A DNA stretch of 64,000 nt from an uncultured Porphyromonas sp. (GTDB lineage Bacteria > Bacteroidota > Bacteroidia > Bacteroidales > Porphyromonadaceae), in contig CAJPPK010000005.1 of assembly GCA_905372565.1 (NCBI GenBank), positions 21,522 through 85,521 on the forward strand. The letters are read 5' to 3'. The notes under the pieces were generated by a model, which ran no database searches, was not told where the DNA came from, and worked only from the letters and a program-made list of their open reading frames with translations. Of this stretch, positions 52,423-61,075 are shown in pieces (the stretch's first letter is position 1; each line of letters begins with the position of its first letter). The position numbers and the translations under genes are program-made.

Positions 52423-54395
52423 TCGTAGCGGATGAGGGGTTGTGGTTCAGTGTCGTACTTACTCTGGGCTTGCTGTAGGAGGTGCAGGGAGCGAAGGATC
52501 TCTCCGACGCTCATGGCGAAGGAGATCGCTCCACGACCCTTAAAGGGTGGGTTGCCGTCGAATAGCTCGCTGATGGTGCCGATGCCATGCTCTTGGAGCT
52601 CTTGCTCCATGCCAATGAGCGTCTGCTCTATGAAGGAGATGGCGCTACGGCCGTAGAGTTTGAGGCAAGCCTCGAAGTAAGGCCCCAGTAGCCAAGGCCA
52701 GACCGACCCGTTATAGTAAGCTCGCTCTCGCTGAAGCTGTGTGCCGTGGCATTGGGGCTGGTAGCCTTCGCTCTTTGGACTTAGGCTTCGTAGTCCCTTC
52801 GGTGTACGTAGCTCTCGGGTAATGATCTCTAGTACGGAGCGACGCACCTGCTTGGGGAGTGGCGAATAGGGTAGTGAGGTGGCGAAGACCATATTCGGAC
52901 GGACGCTCCAGTCCTGCCATCTCCGGTGGGGATGTACGTAGTCGAAGAGGTAGCCGTGCTCGTTCACGAAGATGCGGCAGAAGGATTCCTCGACTTGCTT
53001 CTTCAGTGCCTCTAGCTCGGGTGTCCAGCGCTGAGGGAGGACTTCTTGGTAGAAGCAGAGGGCGTTATACCACAGGGCATTCAGTTCCACGAGATAGCCT
53101 TCACGATCGACTACGGCCTTGCCGTCGATCTTAGCGTCCATCCAAGAGAGGGGACGGCCATCGCCGAAGATCACACAGAGCCCTGTCTCGTCGATGCGCA
53201 GGGTCGGGTGGATATTCTTGAGGTAATAGTGGATGAGCTCATCGAGGAATTCGCCATAGCGACTGACCATATCCTCCTTGGTCGCCCACGTCGCATACTG
53301 CTGGAGCACCCATATTGCCCAGAGACCTACGTCGCCCTCGTTGATATTGCGTATCGTCGTGGAGATACCCTCCTGCGTCATGAAGGCGCGCATCTCGGGT
53401 ATCACGGTATCCATGATACGATAGAAGCGCTCAGGGGCTTCGGCGTAGATCGAGCAGCCTGGGAGAGCGACGAGCAAGTCACGTGCACGCACCCCAAACC
53501 AAGGGTATCCAGCCAGTAGATAGCCGTGGGTCGCATCGGGACGGTAGTAGAATTGCAGGGCGGCATTCAGTAGACAGCTACGGAAGTCCTCCTTCGAGGT
53601 GCGCATAGTGACCTCTTCCTCGAAGAGATGAGCTAGCTCCTTGGGGTCAGCTTCCTCTACCCCAGCCGAGACATAGACCGACTCTCCGACCTCGATGTCT
53701 ACCTCGAAGTAGCCCGGGACGTAGAGGTCTTCGGTGTATTCGTAGCCTCGCTCTCGCTCCTTGGTGTACTCGATCTTCTCGTTCCAGTGAGGGTCGGAGA
53801 CGAACTGATGCTCCTTCGAGAGCTGCATATAGAGGTTAGGGTAGCCAGGGTATAGGCACCACGTGAGCCCCGAGGTAGCCTGCCCGTAGTCACCATGGAT
53901 CTGATCGTTGCGATGGGTAAGCATCTTCACATCACGAAAGGCAAGGAAAGGCGACAGACGGAGGGTCGTCTGGCTGTGAGCCTCGAGCAGTGTGAAGCGG
54001 ATAAGTACGCGATTGACGTAGTGACAGAAGATGAATTCACGTCTTAGCACGACGCCCCCGACACGATAGGTCGTGCTGGAGGCGATATCGGCATGGTAGT
54101 CACGGACGTATTTGTGTCCCTTGGGGCTAAAGATGTCACCTTCGTACTCGTGGATCCCTACGTTGAAGGGGACGCCATGCTGTACGATCGTCAGGTCAAG
54201 GGTCGAGAGAAGGACGTGATTGTTTGCACTTAGCTCCGGTACAGGCAGGACAAGCATGCCGTGATACTTACGTGTGTTGCAGCCGACGATGCTGGAGCAG
54301 CAGTAGGCGCCTTTGCGGTTCGTGCGAATGTACTCTCGCTGGGTGGACTCATCTAGGTTAGCCATGAGTCGGCGGTCGAACTTGAGGTAGCTCAT
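52419..54395 (-). CDS. Glycogen debranching enzyme (amylo-alpha-1,6-glucosidase)
   Basis: 658 aa. N-terminal domain with REYIRTNRKGAYCCSSIVGCNTRKYHGMLVLPV; C-terminal (alpha/alpha)6 glucosidase with LLAGYPWFGVRARDLLVALPG, FGDGRPLSWMDAKIDGKAV and ELNALWYNAL, all typical of prokaryotic GDE. It lacks a signal peptide and should act on intracellular glycogen. First gene of the operon; a weak TAACTTAG-like box lies in the 150 bp upstream but no good promoter is seen. Confidence 0.95.
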   Translation of the reverse strand: MSYLKFDRRLMANLDESTQREYIRTNRKGAYCCSSIVGCNTRKYHGMLVLPVPELSANNHVLLSTLDLTIVQHGVPFNVGIHEYEGDIFSPKGHKYVRDYHADIASSTTYRVGGVVLRREFIFCHYVNRVLIRFTLLEAHSQTTLRLSPFLAFRDVKMLTHRNDQIHGDYGQATSGLTWCLYPGYPNLYMQLSKEHQFVSDPHWNEKIEYTKERERGYEYTEDLYVPGYFEVDIEVGESVYVSAGVEEADPKELAHLFEEEVTMRTSKEDFRSCLLNAALQFYYRPDATHGYLLAGYPWFGVRARDLLVALPGCSIYAEAPERFYRIMDTVIPEMRAFMTQEGISTTIRNINEGDVGLWAIWVLQQYATWATKEDMVSRYGEFLDELIHYYLKNIHPTLRIDETGLCVIFGDGRPLSWMDAKIDGKAVVDREGYLVELNALWYNALCFYQEVLPQRWTPELEALKKQVEESFCRIFVNEHGYLFDYVHPHRRWQDWSVRPNMVFATSLPYSPLPKQVRRSVLEIITRELRTPKGLRSLSPKSEGYQPQCHGTQLQRERAYYNGSVWPWLLGPYFEACLKLYGRSAISFIEQTLIGMEQELQEHGIGTISELFDGNPPFKGRGAISFAMSVGEILRSLHLLQQAQSKYDTEPQPLIRYE

Positions 54396-54548
54396 GCGGT
54401 AGGTTCGCTTGTATAGTTAGCACCCTTGTCGTGTGCTTTCCTAAGCCTTAGGAAAGGCCTTCAAGGGTGTGGTAAGAATTCTACTGCTAAGTTACGAATA
54501 AGCTAGCAGGCGGTCAAGCCCTCTATGGTATAGCTTCGAGAGGGCTTC

Positions 54549-54752
54549 TTACTGGTCTTTCTTCCGATTAGGGTCTACGAAAAAGGCCGAGGTCGCGAAG
54601 AATTGCACCACGAGCATCATACCTAGGAGCATGGCGATCCGATCGTAAGGCTTGGGCAAGTAAAGTCCACTCAGGGAGCCAAGTATAACTGCTATCCCGA
54701 TAGCACAGAAGAAGCGCTGGGGGATGCTCAAGGGGGTCTTCTTCAGCTTCAT
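54549..54752 (-). CDS. Small two-span membrane protein of unknown function
   Basis: 67 aa. Basic start KLKKTPLSIPQR, two hydrophobic segments (FFCAIGIAVILGSLSGLYL and IAMLLGMMLVVQFFATSAFFV) and a charged DPNRKKDQ end. No family recognised. A TACTTTTG promoter box 34 nt upstream and clear codon structure support it as a real gene. It lies alone between lptD and the glycogen operon. Confidence 0.65.
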   Translation of the reverse strand: MKLKKTPLSIPQRFFCAIGIAVILGSLSGLYLPKPYDRIAMLLGMMLVVQFFATSAFFVDPNRKKDQ

Positions 54753-54786
54753 GTGATAGAGGATTTGGAGGAAGGATGTCTTCCCT

Positions 54787-54794
54787 CAAAAGTA
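54787..54794 (-). promoter_or_regulatory. -7 promoter box for the 67-aa membrane protein
   Basis: TACTTTTG on the minus strand, 34 nt before the ATG. Confidence 0.6.
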
Positions 54795-54901
54795 CGGATT
54801 TCTCTCAGGATGCTCGATGCCTCGGAGGCAAGCCATATCGGTCTTCACTCTTGTCGTAATTCGGATCTAGAAGTGAGCACGAAAGCCACTCGCTAGCTGA
54901 G

Positions 54902-54992
54902 GCTATACCTCTGCCGCTAGAGAGGTATAGCTTCGTACGGCTGGAGGTTGACCTTCGTGTCGGCGGAGGTAAACCATCTCTCTGAGGGAGGT
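54902..54992 (+). repeat. Family 3 repeat, locus J
   Basis: Hairpin GCTATACCTCT (54902-54912) / AGAGGTATAGC (54921-54931), 11 bp perfect, 8-nt loop, then AGGT-started units at 54923, 54945, 54967 and 54989, exactly 22 bp apart; the first two match the family best (AGGTATAGCTTCG, AGGTTGACCTTCGTGTCGGC). Confidence 0.82.
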
Positions 54993-55011
54993 GAATCTTT
55001 AGATGAAAAAA

Positions 55012-55040
55012 GCCCCTCCTTCACCTGATGAAGGAGGGGC
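55012..55040 (-). terminator. Terminator after lptD
   Basis: GCCCCTCCTTCA / TGAAGGAGGGGC 12-bp stem, 5-nt loop, then a six-T run on the minus strand: a textbook intrinsic terminator. Confidence 0.95.
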
Positions 55041-55125
55041 GTAAGGGGAGGAATGCCCGTGGGCTGAGTGGGGGATGGGACTACGTCGGGTGTGACGTCG
55101 CTTGAGGGGCTGTGGGGCGAGGGTA

Positions 55126-58086
55126 CTAGAATGAGTTCCCCGAGGAGTAGCCGTGCTTATCCCACTTCACGTCTTGGAGCATACCACTCTTGACTCCGAT
55201 GGAGATACTGTAGCTCCTGTAGGGACCGAAGGGGATGGCATTGGCGGCGAGAGTCCAGCAGTGGAGGTCACGACTGATGCCGATGGTCATGTTGGCCAGA
55301 CGCTTGGCGATGAAGTCATAGCTAGCGTTGAAGTTGAACGACCAGTTCTTCGTGGGCTGAATGCTACCCGATAGCATCAGGCTATGCGTAAGTCCGTAGC
55401 GGTATTCGTCTCTTCTGGTGTCGAAGGTGGTACGCTGGAGGTTCACCCCATACGAGAAGGAGAGCGACCAAGGTATGCTTACCTTGAGGTAACCGTCCTC
55501 GTCGTACTCGCCATCGTCAGAGGATGACTCGAAGAGACTCTTAGTTTGCTGGTTCTTCTTCGCTTGGTCTGCGAGCGAAGAGTCCTTGCCGTCGAGCGGA
55601 GGAGTCGTGCCTAAGCTGTCCTGAGGGGTTGTATCTCGCTGGTTTTTGTCCTTCTTCTTTCCCCCGAAGGCTTCCTTAATCTTCTGGAAGGTTTGGTTAT
55701 TCAGCGTGTAGCTAAAGGATGTGCCCGTGCCACGTAGGCTTCCGATGCCCTTACCGTTGAACATACGGAGCTTATTCACTCGGTGTACCTGCACCTGACC
55801 CGAGGAGGAGGTCGTGTGCCCGTAGAGGTAGGGGTCGAAAGAGCCACTGAGCGATAGCTGGAAGGACTGCGATAGACGTAGCGCAATGCTAGCACTGATG
55901 TCGGAGAGCTGGAAGGAGTCCGCCGCTAGGTTATAGCTAGTGTTGAGCGAGAAGTTATCGATCAGGCTGATCTTCTTGAAGGTCTCGGTGCTGTCGCTCT
56001 TGCTTCGCACCTTCATCTCTAGGTTGTTGTCAAGGCCAAAGGTGATGGCTGCCGACTTGCCCCTACCAGGTGCCCCGAAGAGATGCCCGTCGGAGTAGAG
56101 CGAATAGTCTTCGTGGCGGAGGACACCGCTAGCATCCGTATAGTCTAACTGCCCATAGTAACCCCAGAATGGTGTGCCGAAGTCAGGGGTATAGCTGATC
56201 CCAATGCGTGGAGTCATACGGTGACGGATCATCTGTACCTTATCTCCGAAGATCTTCCAAGGCTTGAAAAAGCCGTAGAGGGTCGTGTTGAGGCTAGCAG
56301 AGGTAGAGAAGTCGAATACGCGATTGAAGCCATACTGACGCTCAGACTCTACCTTTTGCGTCGTAGGGTCATAGTGTCGTCGGGTCTTATACGTGTACCA
56401 GCGCTCGTTATAGTTGGCACTTAGCGTCAGGTCGATATAGTCGAGGAGCTTGTAAGAGGCAGAAATGGGGATGTTATGCGAAGCTGCATTGCGCCAGTCA
56501 CGGATGAGGTTCGCCTCGAAGAGACGGTTTTCCTTCGTAGTGATACTATTTCGGAACTGCCCAGAGTAGCTTAAGCTGATCTTCTCGTACCAGCGCTCTG
56601 CCCCGACACGCTTCTTTCGCTTGAAGGGATAGATACGATTCATGCTGATCGAGAGGTTCGGTAGGCTCATGGAGACCATGGAGTCTACCGAGGTCTGCGT
56701 AGCGTCAATGGATGCAGATAGGCGGAATGGTGTACCAGCGAAGGTGTGACTGTAGTTAATGGACGAGTTCTTTGTGTTCTGTCCAGCTACGAGCGGGTTG
56801 TAGAGGGTATTGAGCGAATTGTGATTATAGCTACTGGTGGAGAAGTTGACGCTCGCTGAGAAGGTGGAGTTAGGGCTGGCTTTCGCATCCTGACTATGAG
56901 TCCAATTGATGCGGAAGTCTTTGCTCTGGGTGAAGTCTCCAGCGACATCCCGCTCGCCGGTCTTGGTCGTTAGGAAGCTGAGGTTTAGGTTCCCATTGTA
57001 GCGGTAGCGCTTGCGGTAGCTCGATCGTGCATTGACGCCCCAAGAGCCTAGGCTGTACCAGTCTCCCGTGACAGCTAGATCCACGTAATCGTTGAAGGCA
57101 AAGTAGTAGCCCCCCTCACGTAAGTAGAAGCCTCGCTGGGTCTCTTCCCCATACTTAGGCATGATGATCCCCGAGGAATAGCTCTTGTTGAAGGGGAAGA
57201 AGCCAAAGGGTAAGCCGATGGGCATCGGTACGTCGGCCAGGACAAGGTAAGAGGGACCGGCTACGACGTTCTTCCCAGGTCTTGCCTTTCCTTTGGTGAG
57301 CTTGAAATAGAAGTGAGGGTGTTCGTGGTTATCGCACGTGCTGTACTTCCCATTCTCCATGTAGAAGCAGTTACTCCCTACCATCTTCGTTCGCTCAGCG
57401 GTAATGTAGCCCTCGCCCTGCTGTGTGACGGCTCCGGTGACGAAGCCCTTGCTAGTCTTGAAATTGTAGTTCAGGCTCTTCGCTTCGTAGCTCTCTCCTC
57501 CGTCGCGGAACTTAGGGTAGGCCGTTCCCTTCCCCGTGCTGTCGAGTACGTAGTGCGCATAGACGAGGTTGCTGTCGAGGTTAAGGCGCATGAAGTTTGC
57601 ATCCATCCCCTTGTCCTTATAGTCTACCGTGCTAGGGCCGAAGAGGTAGGTGAGGTTCTTCCCGATCAGTACCATCGAGTCCTGCGCCTTGTAGGCGATG
57701 ATATCGTCGAAGGTAGAGCGTGCACGAGCTCTACGCTGTGCACGAGCTAGGGAGTCGGCACGGCGCTGGGTCTCCGCTAGGGAGACACTATCTGTAGGAA
57801 GGCTATCGGGGGAGGGTACGCTGAGGGAGTCGGCTAACACCCGAGACGTAGTATCTCGAAGGGCTGGCTGACGGCTGTCACTCGTGGCCGAGCTGTCGGG
57901 CAGGAAGGAGCGTAGCTGAGTGAGGGTGCTGAGGCTATCCGGGCTGGCTTTAGCTGAGGCTCCCGAGGTGCGTGAGGTACGCACGGATCGTGTCGGAGTC
58001 TTGTGCCGTGTGGCACAGGCTGCGAGGACGAGTAAGGAGAGCATCGCTAGGGCGAGCGTTCGGCTTTTATCTTGAAGTCTCAGCAT
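55126..58086 (-). CDS. lptD: LPS-assembly outer-membrane protein LptD (Bacteroidetes type)
   Basis: 986 aa. After a lipoprotein-like signal (LALAMLSLLVLAAC) and a Ser/Thr-rich linker of about 100 residues comes the OstA/LptA-like jellyroll (DSMVLIGKNLTYLFGPSTVDYKD, AKSLNYNFKTSKGFVTGAVTQQGEGYITAERTKMV), then the large barrel (PFGFFPFNKSYSSGIIMPKYGEE onward, ending ISIGVKSG). It inserts LPS into the outer leaflet with LptE. Promoter 48 nt upstream, strong terminator downstream. The predicted lipid anchor is odd for LptD. Confidence 0.9.
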   Translation of the reverse strand: MLRLQDKSRTLALAMLSLLVLAACATRHKTPTRSVRTSRTSGASAKASPDSLSTLTQLRSFLPDSSATSDSRQPALRDTTSRVLADSLSVPSPDSLPTDSVSLAETQRRADSLARAQRRARARSTFDDIIAYKAQDSMVLIGKNLTYLFGPSTVDYKDKGMDANFMRLNLDSNLVYAHYVLDSTGKGTAYPKFRDGGESYEAKSLNYNFKTSKGFVTGAVTQQGEGYITAERTKMVGSNCFYMENGKYSTCDNHEHPHFYFKLTKGKARPGKNVVAGPSYLVLADVPMPIGLPFGFFPFNKSYSSGIIMPKYGEETQRGFYLREGGYYFAFNDYVDLAVTGDWYSLGSWGVNARSSYRKRYRYNGNLNLSFLTTKTGERDVAGDFTQSKDFRINWTHSQDAKASPNSTFSASVNFSTSSYNHNSLNTLYNPLVAGQNTKNSSINYSHTFAGTPFRLSASIDATQTSVDSMVSMSLPNLSISMNRIYPFKRKKRVGAERWYEKISLSYSGQFRNSITTKENRLFEANLIRDWRNAASHNIPISASYKLLDYIDLTLSANYNERWYTYKTRRHYDPTTQKVESERQYGFNRVFDFSTSASLNTTLYGFFKPWKIFGDKVQMIRHRMTPRIGISYTPDFGTPFWGYYGQLDYTDASGVLRHEDYSLYSDGHLFGAPGRGKSAAITFGLDNNLEMKVRSKSDSTETFKKISLIDNFSLNTSYNLAADSFQLSDISASIALRLSQSFQLSLSGSFDPYLYGHTTSSSGQVQVHRVNKLRMFNGKGIGSLRGTGTSFSYTLNNQTFQKIKEAFGGKKKDKNQRDTTPQDSLGTTPPLDGKDSSLADQAKKNQQTKSLFESSSDDGEYDEDGYLKVSIPWSLSFSYGVNLQRTTFDTRRDEYRYGLTHSLMLSGSIQPTKNWSFNFNASYDFIAKRLANMTIGISRDLHCWTLAANAIPFGPYRSYSISIGVKSGMLQDVKWDKHGYSSGNSF

Positions 58087-58133
58087 TGATATTCGGGAAA
58101 TGCCAGAGGATCCCTTCTGCTAGTTATTGCGTG

Positions 58134-58141
58134 CAAAGATA
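58134..58141 (-). promoter_or_regulatory. -7 promoter box for lptD
   Basis: TATCTTTG on the minus strand, 47 nt before the ATG. Confidence 0.75.
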
Positions 58142-58180
58142 GTGTAAGTTCGCCCAAGGATAGGTACAGCTCCACGGGGG

Positions 58181-59104
58181 CTACTCCGAGTCGACCGATT
58201 CGGACAGGAGGCGCATCTGTCCGTCAGGGGCATAGATGCGGTAGAGCAGGGTGAAGCCTTCGGGTAGGTAGACGGTCACCGGTTCGCCAGCATCACGTAG
58301 GACGACGATCCCCATATGACGTACCAGACGGTTCTCTTCGGTCTCCTCGGGGCATCCCATTCGGGTAGACATCGTGCTCCCGTCACTATGGAATATATAA
58401 GGTAGGTTCACCCCCTTGGTGTCGAGGTCGAGGTCGAACTTGCCATTCAGGACATGGATATTGCAGTCCACGAGCATCCATTTACTTGGGATGAGCTCGA
58501 TATAGTAGGTCGGGCTACTATGCCTCGTGCGCTTCGGAGCGTGAATGACATAGGGCTGGTAGCCTGCCTTCTCTTTGAGTCCCTTCATCTCCTTCGCTGG
58601 GGTCGCTTCCTGTGGCTGAGACTGCGCTCTCCAGTAGCGATAGCCGATCTGTATGCTGTCGTTGCTGACGATCGCAAGCTCTCGGTTCCCTCGGAAGGTG
58701 AGGATCAGTGGCTCTCCGAAGAGAAAAGGCTTGGGAGATAGCCCCGAGATCGGAGGGTTGATCAGCGCCATGGCACCCTCGCCCTCAGAGTAGTAGAAGG
58801 TCGAATAGGTGCCTAGCTGTTCGCCTGGGATCAAGCGTGCATCGAGGCTAGTCATCCCTGGACGATGGTTGGGGAGGACGGGGGTCAGCTCTACACGGAA
58901 GTCCTCCACCGGACTTACGGGGGGGAGCGTCAGGCGGTAGGTATGCTCGGGGAGATCTTCATCGAGAGCGATCGATACGTAGCTGATGATGGCATCAGAG
59001 CTGTGAGCACTCACCTCATCGGAGGTGGTACTACCATCGCGTGTGGTGCGGCAGGCACAGAGTAGACCTACCAGACCTAGAGTGAGAATCCTGAGGGGTC
59101 GCAT
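58181..59104 (-). CDS. Ecotin-like serine protease inhibitor lipoprotein, probably two ecotin domains
   Basis: 307 aa, lipobox near LLCAC. Residues about 196-295 align with E. coli ecotin: VDCNIHVLNGK for VDCNLHRLGGK, STRMGCP for STMMACP, and PVTVYLPEGFTLLYRIYAPDG for [21 protein letters not shown]. The two disulfide cysteines, 214 and 251, keep ecotin's spacing of 37. The reactive-site P1 (Met84 in ecotin) falls on Arg248, predicting trypsin-like targets. Residues about 56-160 look like a second, cysteine-free copy, ending IQIGYRYWRAQ. Ecotins block host neutrophil elastase and similar enzymes. No clear own promoter; it lies between spt and lptD. Confidence 0.82.
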   Translation of the reverse strand: MRPLRILTLGLVGLLCACRTTRDGSTTSDEVSAHSSDAIISYVSIALDEDLPEHTYRLTLPPVSPVEDFRVELTPVLPNHRPGMTSLDARLIPGEQLGTYSTFYYSEGEGAMALINPPISGLSPKPFLFGEPLILTFRGNRELAIVSNDSIQIGYRYWRAQSQPQEATPAKEMKGLKEKAGYQPYVIHAPKRTRHSSPTYYIELIPSKWMLVDCNIHVLNGKFDLDLDTKGVNLPYIFHSDGSTMSTRMGCPEETEENRLVRHMGIVVLRDAGEPVTVYLPEGFTLLYRIYAPDGQMRLLSESVDSE

Positions 59105-59149
59105 AGCACGGATAAATCAAAAGGAGCGTAGCTGGCTACCTAATGATAA

Positions 59150-59183
59150 CGGGTATTCTACCCCAAGAGGGATAGAATACCCG
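59150..59183 (-). terminator. Terminator after spt
   Basis: CGGGTATTCTA / TAGAATACCCG 11-bp stem, 12-nt loop; the minus-strand exit lacks a long T-run. Confidence 0.75.
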
Positions 59184-59220
59184 AAATTTCTTAAGCCGAA
59201 GAGGCTGTCGAGTGGGTTTC

Positions 59221-60423
59221 TTAGCCTGCGATCGGGTGTAGGACGATGCCCTGTGCCTTAAAGATGCGCTCGATAGCATTGATCGCTCGGTCGATCTGCT
59301 CGTAGGTATGCGTGGCCATCAGCGAGAAGCGGATGAGAGTATCCTCGGGGGCTACTGCTGGAGCGACAACGGGATTAACGAAGACACCTTCTTCATAAAG
59401 TAGGGCAGTGATGCGGAAGGTCTTTTCGTTGTCACGGATATAGAGCGGGATGATCGGTGTGGAGGTATTACCGATCTCGAAGCCGAGCTTGCGGAAGCGA
59501 TCGAGGCTATAGGCCGTCTTCTCCTGAAGGGCTTGTACACGCTCGGGCTCACGGAGCATAATCTCCAGAGACTTGTGTGCGGCAGCTGTTGCAGCAGGCG
59601 TATTACTAGCGCTGAAGATGTAGGAGCGAGCGTGGTGACGGAGGTAGTTGATCGTCGTCTTGCTCCCTGCGATGAAGCCACCGATCGAGGCGAAGCTCTT
59701 ACTGAACGTCCCCATGATCAGATCGACATCCTTGGTCAGCCCGAAGTGGTTGCAGACGCCACGGCCGTGGTCACCGAGGACACCGAAGCCATGGGCCTCA
59801 TCGACCATCACCTGAGCTCCGTACTGCTTGGATAGGCGGATGATCTCGGGGAGGTTACATAGGTCGCCTTCCATAGAGAAGACCCCATCGATGACGATGA
59901 GCTTAATGCGGTCGGGGTCGCACTGCTTTAGGCGGCGCTCCAGCGCCTCCATATCATTGTGCTTGTAGCGAAGACTCTTCGCTGGAGAGAGACGAATCCC
60001 CTCGATGATCGAGGCGTGGTTCAGTGCGTCCCAGATGATGTAGTCTTCACGGCCTAGGAGGCAGGAGATGACGCCGAGATTGACCTGGAAGCCTGTGGAG
60101 AAGATGATGGCATCTTCCTTGCCAGCGAATTCCGCTAGTCGCTTCTCTAGCTCGATGTGGCTGTCGAGAGTCCCGTTGAGGAAGCGGCTCCCAGCACAGC
60201 CTGTGCCGTATTTCTCGATGGCAGCGATAGCGGCAGCCTTGACTTCGGGGTGGTTCGTAAGTCCGAGGTAGGAGTTGGATCCGAACATCAGGACAGGCTT
60301 ACCATCGATGATAACCTCAGTATCCTGATCGCTCTCGATCTTACGGAAGTAGGGGTAGATCCCTGCGGCTTGAGCCTTCTGGGGCTCGGTATAGCACGCT
60401 AGCTTTTGCTCAAGTAAATTCAT
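59221..60423 (-). CDS. spt: Serine palmitoyltransferase
   Basis: 400 aa alpha-oxoamine synthase. PYFRKIESDQDTEVIIDGKPVLMFGSNSYLGLTNHPEV is the start shared by Bacteroidetes SPT; His137 (DALNHASI) stacks on PLP, DEAHG at 208-212, and Lys242 in GTFSKSFASIGG binds PLP. It condenses serine with acyl-CoA to start sphingolipid synthesis, a Bacteroidetes trait. Glycine C-acetyltransferase (kbl) is the close alternative; the FRKIESDQD/GSNSYLGL wording favours SPT. The leader from the promoter is long (about 230 nt). Confidence 0.87.
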   Translation of the reverse strand: MNLLEQKLACYTEPQKAQAAGIYPYFRKIESDQDTEVIIDGKPVLMFGSNSYLGLTNHPEVKAAAIAAIEKYGTGCAGSRFLNGTLDSHIELEKRLAEFAGKEDAIIFSTGFQVNLGVISCLLGREDYIIWDALNHASIIEGIRLSPAKSLRYKHNDMEALERRLKQCDPDRIKLIVIDGVFSMEGDLCNLPEIIRLSKQYGAQVMVDEAHGFGVLGDHGRGVCNHFGLTKDVDLIMGTFSKSFASIGGFIAGSKTTINYLRHHARSYIFSASNTPAATAAAHKSLEIMLREPERVQALQEKTAYSLDRFRKLGFEIGNTSTPIIPLYIRDNEKTFRITALLYEEGVFVNPVVAPAVAPEDTLIRFSLMATHTYEQIDRAINAIERIFKAQGIVLHPIAG

Positions 60424-60654
60424 TCTATATCAATGCATCTTCCCGAGAGGGTACGGAGCGGTGTGCTCTCTGGCTTGTCTCTACTGCACTGGGCAGATGT
60501 GGAGGTCGCTCTTCAGGACTCGGGACTAGGGGAGCGGGGTGACCGGTGGGGTGACTTGCTCCGAGTTACTCTGTTTGACTTTGTTAATTACCTAAGATAA
60601 GGCGAGGTCAAAGGGGATAATAGTGAACCCCCTTCACCTACTCAAAAATACAAG

Positions 60655-60662
60655 CAAAAGTA
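60655..60662 (-). promoter_or_regulatory. -7 promoter box for spt
   Basis: TACTTTTG on the minus strand, 231 nt before the ATG. Confidence 0.6.
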
Positions 60663-60818
60663 CACATTTTCTCGTAATTCGTGCAGTCTTGTCGTTCTTC
60701 TCCTCTGTAAAGGCGCCCTGAGCGCTTGCTCTAGGAGCGGAACTAAAGGTGGAAATAAGGGGGTGTGGTGGTGAATTTCGGAGGGTGTCTAGAGCCTAAG
60801 GGGAATGGAGTCTTTCGG

Positions 60819-60905
60819 TTACAATATACCCACCTTATAGGCCACTATATACCCAATCGTGGGATCACAATATACCTAACCGAGTGGTCACAATATACGT
60901 AATCT
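60819..60905 (+). repeat. Family 2 repeat, locus F: four 23-bp units
   Basis: Cores at 60820 (TACAATATACCCACC), 60843 (CACTATATACCCAAT), 60866 (CACAATATACCTAAC) and 60889 (CACAATATACGTAATCT), all exactly 23 bp apart. The outermost first unit is the most diverged at all three Family 2 loci E and F share TACAATATACCC there. Confidence 0.92.
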
Positions 60906-61005
60906 AAGGAGAGGGAGTGGCGTGCTCTTAGCTTGAGAAGGGGGCTGTTTCGGATGTTTGGATAGGGGTAGCTGTCCTCGATCAAGAGGGTCGGTCTATA
61001 CCGAT

Positions 61006-61031
61006 ATTATATACATGTATTATATACATGA
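61006..61031 (+). repeat. 13-bp direct repeat upstream of rplM promoter
   Basis: ATTATATACATGT followed at once by ATTATATACATGA; the inner part also forms a CATGTA...TACATG inverted pair. It ends 44 bp before the -7 box, AT-rich in a GC-richer setting. Confidence 0.8.
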
Positions 61032-61075
61032 GCAGTCGGTGAAGAGGTGGAGGACGTGGATGTCTTGATTTTTTG

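Larger units (their letters stand above)
54753..55125. other. Intergenic region upstream of the small membrane protein and downstream of lptD
   Basis: Holds a -7 box (54787-54794), Family 3 repeat (54902-54992) and lptD terminator (55012-55040). Confidence 0.8.
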
